From an uncultured Lachnospira sp. (lineage in GTDB: Bacteria; Bacillota; Clostridia; Lachnospirales; Lachnospiraceae): DNA of 64,000 bases. Position numbers and translations under genes: made by a program. The stretch lies in NCBI GenBank assembly GCA_934359185.1, contig CAKRLE010000006.1, positions 109,413 to 173,412 of the forward strand, read 5' to 3'. Below the pieces are notes generated by a model. That model did not search any database. It saw nothing but the letters and a program-made list of their open reading frames with translations, and was not told where the DNA came from. Positions 57,851-64,000 of the stretch are shown here, in pieces (positions within the stretch are counted from its first letter, which is position 1; the number at the start of each line of letters is the position of its first letter).

Positions 57851-58418
57851 TTCTTATCACCAGCTTTCTTCTGCCTTGATACCATGTATCTACCACTCCA
57901 ATAGTTCCACACACACAAACAATAACAATTACATTTACAGAGAAAAAATGTACTGCAATAAAAGAGCCAGCCATAACAATAACTGGCAATACTCGTTTTT
58001 TCTGAAAAACCGTTTTTATCATATTAATTACAACATCACATATTACCGCAGCCACACCACAAAGCATCCCTGTCATGGCCATATTTACAACAGTATTATC
58101 ACGGAATGCCTGATAAAACGTAGAGATTACTGAAATGATGATAAGCGGTGGCAATACAGTTCCTAAGACCGTAAGCAGCGCCCCACCTAATCCAGCAACA
58201 CGATACCCCACTAAAATAGAAGCATTAACAGCAATTGCTCCAGGAGAAGATTGAGCAATTGCTGTCAGATCCAACATTTCATCTTCACCAATCCAACCAA
58301 GTTCCTCTACGAACTTCTTTCTCATCAATGGAATAATTACGAAGCCGCCGCCAAATGTGCAGGCACTTAATTTAAAAGTGGAAATAAACAATTTTGTATA
58401 TTTTTGCAAACCATTCAC
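57837..58418 (-). CDS. Chromate transporter half, N-terminal type
   Basis: The 193-residue partner of the gene above, with GGGFVIIPLMRKKF and SSPGAIAVNASILVGY in the same positions. It starts with GTG. Both halves are oppositely arranged copies of the same fold and should form a heterodimer. Confidence 0.88.
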   Translation of the reverse strand: MNGLQKYTKLFISTFKLSACTFGGGFVIIPLMRKKFVEELGWIGEDEMLDLTAIAQSSPGAIAVNASILVGYRVAGLGGALLTVLGTVLPPLIIISVISTFYQAFRDNTVVNMAMTGMLCGVAAVICDVVINMIKTVFQKKRVLPVIVMAGSFIAVHFFSVNVIVIVCVCGTIGVVDTWYQGRRKLVIRNDIH

Positions 58419-58507
58419 TTAAACGCACCAATCCTTTTATGTTTTCTATATCATACCACATAATTTTCAATATATTACGTTCTTCTGGCAAAAATGGATG
58501 CATCATC

Positions 58508-59845
58508 TTACAATTCTACCAGACTCTTAGTTTTCCATTTTCCACTCTTCCATCTAAGCACCATTCCAATTGCTCTGGCGCACTCATCACCCGCCATGGC
58601 AATATATGCTCCTACCGCCAGAAGTCCCATATGTATTCCAAGAAAATATGTTCCACCAACTGCAAACAGATACATAAATATCGCACCCATTATAACTGGA
58701 AATACAGCATCTCCACTTGTTTTTAATGCCTGGCCATATACAAGATTTGTCACTCTTCCAAATTCAAGGAATATATCTACTACCAACAGTTTTACTACAA
58801 GCTCAATCATCTGCGTATCATCCGTAAATATATGAACGATAAAACGTCCGGTAATTGCAAATGTCACAGAAAAGCATGTTGCTGTTACAAGACCATATAT
58901 CACAGCTTTCCGTGTACCCCTGTCACATTCCTCATACTTCTTTGCCCCGATTCTCCAGCCAGTCATAATGGCATTTGCCTGTGCAAGCGCTGCTCCCACA
59001 CAATATGAAAAATTGGCTATCTGCATAGCATACGAACGAGCTGTAACATTCATTCCATCCGCATCCATCTGATTCATAAAACGTACTATAAATGTCATTG
59101 CCACATTATAAAGTGCTGTCTCAAATGCAGAAGGAAACCCAATCTTAACAATCTGTGCAAGTATCCTTCGTGGCTGTGCACGCTCAGGGCTCTGCTTTGC
59201 TTTTATAAGTACAGCTCCCATTGCCGCTACAATAATAAGATTCACAACTTTTGAAATAACTGTTGCAACAGCAACTCCCATGACTCCCCAGTGAAACACA
59301 AACAGGAATACTGAATTCAGTATAATATTAATTACATTACCGACAACTGTCCCTATCAAGGAATGTTTTGTATATCCAAATACTCTTAAATAGCTGGAAA
59401 AAATAGGAATAAGCGCATTTAAAAAGCTTGCGCCTCCAACAATTTTAAGATATGTTTCAGCTGATTCAAGCAAAGCAGGAGCAATACTCACTGCCCTCAG
59501 TATCCCTCCTGAAAAGACAGCAAGAACAACAGATATCAAGATACCTGTCAGTGCATTAAATACAAGTCCAAGCTGTCTCGCCTGATATGCAATTCCAGGT
59601 CTTCCAGCCCCGATATTCTGTGACATCACCGCTACCATACCAGATGATATTACCCCGAACATAATGATAAAAACACCTATATATGTATTTGCTGTTCCGA
59701 CAGCCCCCACAGCCTGGTCGCTTACTGATGATAACATCAGTGTATCAACCATACCTGAAAGCATATAAAATAAAGTTTCCAGACATATTGGCACAGATAA
59801 CTGCGTCAATGTTTTTCTTTCACCTTGCATATCATGTTTTTTCAT
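58508..59845 (-). CDS. MATE family efflux transporter
   Basis: A 445-residue protein with 12 predicted membrane segments and typical MATE parts such as IPIFSSYLRVFGYTKH and MTGWRIGAKKYEECDRGT. It exports cationic drugs or metabolites against sodium or protons. Its ATG at 59845 overlaps the stop of the GH32 gene (TGATG), so it is translationally coupled to a sugar hydrolase, an unusual partner. Confidence 0.9.
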   Translation of the reverse strand: MKKHDMQGERKTLTQLSVPICLETLFYMLSGMVDTLMLSSVSDQAVGAVGTANTYIGVFIIMFGVISSGMVAVMSQNIGAGRPGIAYQARQLGLVFNALTGILISVVLAVFSGGILRAVSIAPALLESAETYLKIVGGASFLNALIPIFSSYLRVFGYTKHSLIGTVVGNVINIILNSVFLFVFHWGVMGVAVATVISKVVNLIIVAAMGAVLIKAKQSPERAQPRRILAQIVKIGFPSAFETALYNVAMTFIVRFMNQMDADGMNVTARSYAMQIANFSYCVGAALAQANAIMTGWRIGAKKYEECDRGTRKAVIYGLVTATCFSVTFAITGRFIVHIFTDDTQMIELVVKLLVVDIFLEFGRVTNLVYGQALKTSGDAVFPVIMGAIFMYLFAVGGTYFLGIHMGLLAVGAYIAMAGDECARAIGMVLRWKSGKWKTKSLVEL

Positions 59846-61311
59846 CACTTTACCTCAATATCATATTTGGTTACATCCAAATGTGTCTTTGCATTACTTG
59901 TAAAACTAATTCCAGAAGCATCTACTGGTGTATAAATCAGCGAGGTCATTACCTGTTCCCCATCATTTACGAATATCTCCACAGAAAATCTGTCTACTAA
60001 AATCCTAAGATTTATCACATCTTTTTTAGCTGAGACATACATACTGCGCGTGCTTATTGTATCTTTCCTGAAACCAGAATGAGTACGGTCAAATGTAAGT
60101 ATTTTTTCACCCATATCATAGATTATTTCTGAATAATGCTTTTCATCCGCAGCCAGTTTTATTCTAAATTTTCTAGATTGATTTCCTTTAAGAGCTATCT
60201 GCAGATCAATGCTTCTTCCATTAATACCTTTCAATTCTGTCTCTTCTTTAATACAAACATTATTGTAACTTATAACATTGCTGCGATAATGTTCAAGCTC
60301 ACGCACAGGCATCTGGCAAATTCTTCCGTCTTTAATTGATAACTCTCTCGGAATAGTCATCATACCAGAATATCGCTGGGTATCAGGATACATTGGATTA
60401 TCCCATGACTGCATCCAGCCAATCAAAATTCTTCTTCCATCCTCTGTCTCCATAGTCTGTGGCGCATAAAAATCAAGTCCATAATCTACACACTGTACTT
60501 TTTCTCTCGTAAACTTCAGCTTTCCCTTGTCATAATTTCCAATCAAAAATGCTGTATTGTTACCATTGTGAAATTCTAATCCTTCTGCTTCCATTTCCTG
60601 TGGTGAAATCATAAGAACCTGTTTTCCATCTAGAGGATAAAAATCCGGACATTCCCACATCCTTCCTATCTTATTTTCACTGCGGTCCAAAATTCCTGCA
60701 AATTCCCATTTTTCCAGCTTTTCTGCACAAAACAACACAATCTGGCCGCTTCCATCACTATGACGGCTTCCAGCAGCCATATAGTATCTGCCATCTTCCT
60801 TCCACACTTTCGGATCTCTAAAATCTTCCAGACTACTTCCTTCTGGTAACATATCCGCTGTCACGACCGGGTTATTTTCAATTTTTTCATATTCAACACC
60901 ATTTCCTATTGCAATGCATTGATTCTGTCGGATACATTTTTCTCCATTTTTGACTGCCTTTTCTTCTACACCTGTATAAATCAGTATCTGCTTTTCTCCA
61001 TCTTCAATAGCACTACCGGAAAATACACCGAAATTATCATAGTCCTGATCTGGAGCCAATGCTGCCGGAAGGTATTCCCACTTGATAAAATCTGTACTTT
61101 TTGCATGTCCCCAATGCATAGAATCCCAATGTGTTGCATAAGGATAATACTGGAAGAATAAGTGATGTTCCCCTTTATAGTCAGAAAAACCATTAGGATC
61201 ATTCATCCAGCCAACCGGGTTTGAAAAATGATATACCGGTCTGTTATCCTGTGCTATTTTCATACTTTCTTCAATCTCATATTTTCTGGCTTTTTCTAGC
61301 ATTTCACTCAT
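59845..61311 (-). CDS. GH32 beta-fructofuranosidase (sucrose-6-phosphate hydrolase type)
   Basis: It hydrolyses sucrose or sucrose-6-phosphate in the cytosol. The 488-residue product has the catalytic nucleophile D38 in WMNDPNG, the transition-state stabiliser in FRDPKVW, and the acid/base in WECPDFYP. A C-terminal beta-sandwich follows. The ATG at 61311 has GGAGGTGACAAAT upstream. An in-frame extension to 61386 also has a strong ribosome site but its residues match a RhuM remnant, so it is not taken as the start. No sucrose importer is nearby. Confidence 0.93.
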   Translation of the reverse strand: MSEMLEKARKYEIEESMKIAQDNRPVYHFSNPVGWMNDPNGFSDYKGEHHLFFQYYPYATHWDSMHWGHAKSTDFIKWEYLPAALAPDQDYDNFGVFSGSAIEDGEKQILIYTGVEEKAVKNGEKCIRQNQCIAIGNGVEYEKIENNPVVTADMLPEGSSLEDFRDPKVWKEDGRYYMAAGSRHSDGSGQIVLFCAEKLEKWEFAGILDRSENKIGRMWECPDFYPLDGKQVLMISPQEMEAEGLEFHNGNNTAFLIGNYDKGKLKFTREKVQCVDYGLDFYAPQTMETEDGRRILIGWMQSWDNPMYPDTQRYSGMMTIPRELSIKDGRICQMPVRELEHYRSNVISYNNVCIKEETELKGINGRSIDLQIALKGNQSRKFRIKLAADEKHYSEIIYDMGEKILTFDRTHSGFRKDTISTRSMYVSAKKDVINLRILVDRFSVEIFVNDGEQVMTSLIYTPVDASGISFTSNAKTHLDVTKYDIEVK

Positions 61312-61441
61312 ATTTGTCACCTCCAGGGAGTAGTGATTTGTGCTGTAACTTTTTCCATCTGCGGCAGTTATCCGAAATTTTCGCATAACTGAATCCTCCT
61401 GCACTGGAACGGATGGTTATTTCGTCTTTTTTCTTTTTCAA
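61312..61441 (-). pseudogene. RhuM family gene remnant
   Basis: Two frames hold pieces of a RhuM-like protein. One, from a TTG at 61441 behind AGGAGGG, reads MKKKKDEITIRSSA. The other reads PVQEDSVMRKFRITAADGK then SYSTNHYSLEV, matching the middle of RhuM proteins as I remember them. The central part is missing, so this is an internally deleted gene fused in frame to GH32. Confidence 0.55.
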
Positions 61442-61549
61442 GTAAGAGCCCTCCTTTTGTTACTTGTTCGTCCCTTCTTAAAAGTTATGCATTTTTCGCA
61501 GAAAATTTCTGCAATCTATGCTTATAATACAAAACCATATGTCCATTTA

Positions 61550-61777
61550 TTAGGACTCACTTGTAATAGTTAGTTTTTCTCCGTTTTCAAGAATATAAGA
61601 CTGCTCAAATACAACTCCCAGTACTTCAGCTATTTCCATAAGTTCTTCTGTACTCACAGTTTCTCGCTTTAATTTTTTGTTGAAGTTCTGCGGTGTCTGA
61701 CCAATTCTACGAGCCAATTCTGCAACACTAATGCCTTTTTCTTTACATAAGTTTTTAATTAAATTTGATGTGCTCAT
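61550..61777 (-). CDS. Small XRE-family helix-turn-helix regulator
   Basis: A 75-residue protein with one DNA-binding domain: LCKEKGISVAELARRIG is followed by QTPQNFNKKL. The C-terminal 20 residues form a short hydrophobic strand, so it likely dimerises. The ATG at 61777 is preferred over a GTG at 61786 because AAGGTGG precedes it by five bases. A palindrome GCAGAAAATTTCTGC at 61498-61512, downstream of the gene and upstream of GH32, could be its target. Confidence 0.8.
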   Translation of the reverse strand: MSTSNLIKNLCKEKGISVAELARRIGQTPQNFNKKLKRETVSTEELMEIAEVLGVVFEQSYILENGEKLTITSES

Positions 61778-61866
61778 TAATTCCACCTTATCTATTGAAA
61801 CTTATACTCTTAGAACATAGTAACGTTAAGACATATTATAAACCAAATGGTTGATATTTTCAATGT

Positions 61867-62273
61867 TCAGTAAATCACTTTTCCTTTGATGTGTTTCCGA
61901 AGCCGCAGTCCAATACCACAGACATGATCAATAAAATAGTCTTCGGTCTCAGTAACAATATGCTGCTGTCTGGCAACAAAAGCAAATCCCTTTCCCATCT
62001 CCATAAGAAAGTCCCTGATATGTGTTAAAATGGCTGATTCCAAATCACTTTCAATATAAGAATCTTCATTTTTGAAGCCAAGAAACTCTGCAACAATCGG
62101 ACTTTTTAGGAGTTCAAATTTATTTCTTTGATTTTCCGCCGTTTTCTGCAGCATTTCATTCATGACAGAATCTTTCTTTGGTGACTGCATTAATCTGTAA
62201 TAATATTGTGTGCTGATATTTCTATCTAAAGTTCTTGAACTCCATCCTAATAATTAACGATATCATTTGCCAT
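61867..62273 (-). pseudogene. DUF1016 (YhcG-type PDDEXK nuclease) gene remnant
   Basis: An ATG at 62273 with GAGG reads MANDIVNY and then stops; from about 62258 another frame reads LLGWSSRTLDRNIS and continues into the PDDEXK-like part ending near VTETEDYFID. The catalytic D/ExK segment expected next is absent; the frame runs into unrelated residues and stops at 61867. Both an internal and a C-terminal deletion are therefore likely. It should be nonfunctional. Confidence 0.65.
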
Positions 62274-62319
62274 ATCAACTTACCTCACTTTCCAGCTCTC
62301 TATAAATTCTTACTCTTTT

Positions 62320-62910
62320 CTACTCTGATAGCTTTGCTCTGTTTTTAATCGTATTTTCAACCTCTGCAATCCGAACTGCAACCTTCTTTACTTCCATCAG
62401 CTTCCATGCTTCTAAACAGGTTAAAAATTCCTCTGTTCCGTCTTTTTCTATTTTATCAAGTACAAGCATTACAACCTGTCTGTTTACATCTTTCATTTCA
62501 AAAATGACGCGGGCACTCTTTTCTTTTATATCCAGACAAAATCTCTGATAAAGTTCTTCCGCAAATGTTTCTTTCTCTATTTCCCATCCCTTTTCTGAAA
62601 ACACTAATAACGGAAGCCGATAATCATACTTAATCCTGAGGTAATCTTTCTTAATCATCCAATCAATGCACTTGCTGATATCATCTAATTTCATGTCATG
62701 ATAATATCCATATGCAGGGCATTCATTCAGTTTATATTCTAATATCTTTTTATCCTTTGAACCCTTTAATATTTTAGCCAGTATACTTCTCCCGCCAGTT
62801 GAAATCAGTTCATCTGCACCTCTTAGAATCATTCGGATATCTTCCATTGGCAAATCCCTTATTTCTCCTGCATCAAGAATAACTGGCACTCTGCGTACTT
62901 TCCTGCTCAT
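62320..62910 (-). CDS. RQC-minor-type winged-helix protein
   Basis: A 196-residue protein. The segment GGRSILAKILKGSKDKKILEY through SEKGWEIEKETF fits the winged-helix RQC domain found at the C-terminus of RecQ helicases, here without the helicase. Such stand-alone domains probably bind DNA. It overlaps the preceding gene by four bases (ATGA), so they are co-translated. Confidence 0.55.
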   Translation of the reverse strand: MSRKVRRVPVILDAGEIRDLPMEDIRMILRGADELISTGGRSILAKILKGSKDKKILEYKLNECPAYGYYHDMKLDDISKCIDWMIKKDYLRIKYDYRLPLLVFSEKGWEIEKETFAEELYQRFCLDIKEKSARVIFEMKDVNRQVVMLVLDKIEKDGTEEFLTCLEAWKLMEVKKVAVRIAEVENTIKNRAKLSE

Positions 62911-63467
62911 CCATTATCCTCCTGTATCCATGGAAGCGAATAATATTCTTCGCATATATACTCCTCCATCCCCCAGCCGAAGCCTGCAAAATCATGTAAA
63001 ATACTTTCCAGCCTGTCCTTCCATAATTTATATAGTTCTTCATCCTGACCTGCTGCAGCTATTGCATCATGATAAGCATCTCCAAGTACTTCGTAAAAAT
63101 CTTCATCAATATCTCCGTAACCCAATGTAAAATCAGTTGCACATTCCGCAAAATATAATGCCAGATCTCCATACCACTTTCCATTATCATTCACACATAT
63201 ATCTGCAAATTCCGCTAACACCTGTTGCACAATATCAATAGAAAATCCCATACGAACAATATCTGATGGATTAAATATTTTGTATATCCTCTTTTTGTAC
63301 TTTTCAAGTAATTCATTACCATATGCATCTCCAATAATTTGTAGATTAATGCTTTGCTCTACTGATTTATTTGATCGGTATAAACTCATAATTATTTGAA
63401 TTAGTTCCTCTGTACCCATATTGTGAAGCTTCTTTTCCAATGATTTTTCCGTTAATTTCTTTGACAT
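62907..63467 (-). CDS. DUF6155 family protein
   Basis: A 186-residue, mostly helical, acidic soluble protein. The start MSKKLTEKSLEKKLHNM and the later GMEEYICEEYYSLPW are typical of a small uncharacterised family. The ATG at 63467 has GGAGAGG ten bases upstream. It is translationally coupled to the RQC-minor gene, suggesting a shared function that is not known. Confidence 0.6.
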   Translation of the reverse strand: MSKKLTEKSLEKKLHNMGTEELIQIIMSLYRSNKSVEQSINLQIIGDAYGNELLEKYKKRIYKIFNPSDIVRMGFSIDIVQQVLAEFADICVNDNGKWYGDLALYFAECATDFTLGYGDIDEDFYEVLGDAYHDAIAAAGQDEELYKLWKDRLESILHDFAGFGWGMEEYICEEYYSLPWIQEDNG

Positions 63468-63898
63468 TTCAATATTACCTCTCCACAAAGAATTTGTTTG
63501 ATCATTTTTCCCAACAAAATTTTATTATCATCCCAACCTTTGTTCAACCAAAACTTTTTCCATTATATAATGCAAAATAAAAGAGACTCCACTCGCCATG
63601 AATGAAGCCTCCTGATATATGTATACATCCTGCAGCAGATTATCTGCTGCATCCGATGCCATTAGAACATTTGCCTTGACTGTTCATAATGGTAAAAGCA
63701 AGGGCTGGAAAAACGCATAACGCAATACAACAAAGTGTAGCAATTGGGATATTATGAACGAAGAAATCATCTTTGCATAAGCAGTCAATAAGGCTGAAGG
63801 AATTAATCTCTGCCGCCTTATTGACTTTCAGGTGGGCTTCAATTATAATTAAATCAACTGATTTAAAACAAATGATTTAGTAAAAGGAGAGATAAAGT
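63468..63898. other. Intergenic region before the TetR gene
   Basis: The 431-base gap contains a perfect 12-bp inverted repeat (63783-63794 with 63815-63826), a hairpin CAGCAG/CTGCTG near 63632-63650, and a possible TetR operator at 63850-63865. No coding potential was found. Confidence 0.5.
63850..63865. promoter_or_regulatory. Candidate operator of the 3'-edge TetR gene
   Basis: TAAATCA-AC-TGATTTA is a perfect palindrome 34 bases before the start codon, with another TGATTTA half-site at 63873-63879. Confidence 0.45.
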
Positions 63899-64000
63899 AT
63901 GCCACCAAAAGCCAAATTTACAAAAGCAGAAATTATTGAAGCCGCATTAAATATTGTCAGGGCAGACGGATATGAGGCTTTGACTTCAAGAGCGTTAGGA
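63899..64000 (+). CDS. TetR family regulator, N-terminal part (cut by window edge)
   Basis: The ATG at 63899 follows AAAGGAGAGATAAAGT. The 34 visible codons read a TetR-type DNA-binding start: KAEIIEAALNIVRADGYEAL then TSRALG. The remainder lies beyond position 64000, so its partner genes are unknown. Confidence 0.8.
   Translation, partial: MPPKAKFTKAEIIEAALNIVRADGYEALTSRALG

Overview
The window is low-GC, gene-dense bacterial DNA that looks like a gut Lachnospiraceae chromosome (Clostridia, possibly close to Lachnospira/Roseburia). Reasons: a tig-clpP-clpX-lon order, an alpha/beta-type small acid-soluble spore protein, a ferredoxin-type [FeFe] hydrogenase, an atpBEFHAGDC operon without a visible atpI, a 2-hydroxyacyl-CoA dehydratase/activase set, and strong AGGAGG ribosome sites with frequent ATG, GTG and some TTG starts. 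The genus is inference. No rRNA, tRNA, CRISPR array or intact insertion sequence was seen.

Layout. 1-5.6 kb: protein quality control (lon cut by the window edge, clpX, clpP, tig). 5.7-9.5 kb: spore protein, D,D-carboxypeptidase, DJ-1/PfpI protein, and a membrane-anchored surface protein preceded by an attenuator-like leader. 10-19 kb: DegV lipid-binding protein, asparaginase, lipase-like hydrolase, Nudix hydrolase, [FeFe] hydrogenase, metallophosphoesterase lipoprotein, methyltransferase, stand-alone TrpB. 19-28 kb: ZIP metal transporter, membrane protein, a TetR/ABC/ABC iron-type exporter-importer pair under a perfect Fur box, a short-chain dehydrogenase and an iron alcohol dehydrogenase. 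28-32 kb: chemoreceptor, nitroreductase, GH25 lysozyme. 32.5-38.9 kb: F-type ATP synthase, then a DUF1538 membrane protein with a PII-like partner.

41.5-49.9 kb is one tightly packed minus-strand operon: solute-binding lipoprotein, hybrid histidine kinase, CooC-like ATPase, two 2-hydroxyacyl-CoA dehydratase-family subunits, their activator ATPase, a 58-residue membrane protein and a Cys-rich protein. It joins a sensor to an ATP-driven radical/FeS enzyme of unknown substrate and is the strongest protein-level candidate for an undescribed system. 50-57 kb is a LacI-controlled catabolic cluster (YiaK-like reductase, permease, HyuA-like protein, zincin-like protein, YiaL-like protein). 57-64 kb is accessory: split chromate transporter, MATE pump, GH32 sucrose hydrolase, and fragments of RhuM and DUF1016 genes beside small regulators, ending in a TetR gene cut by the edge.

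The strongest nucleic-acid finding is a pair of 162-nt intergenic elements (19167-19328 and 32267-32428) that align without a gap and keep long perfect hairpins although the stem sequences differ, with interchangeable pairing segments. Other sequence-supported regulation includes a Fur box, two MerR-type promoters with 19-bp spacers, a TetR operator, and paired LacI operators.
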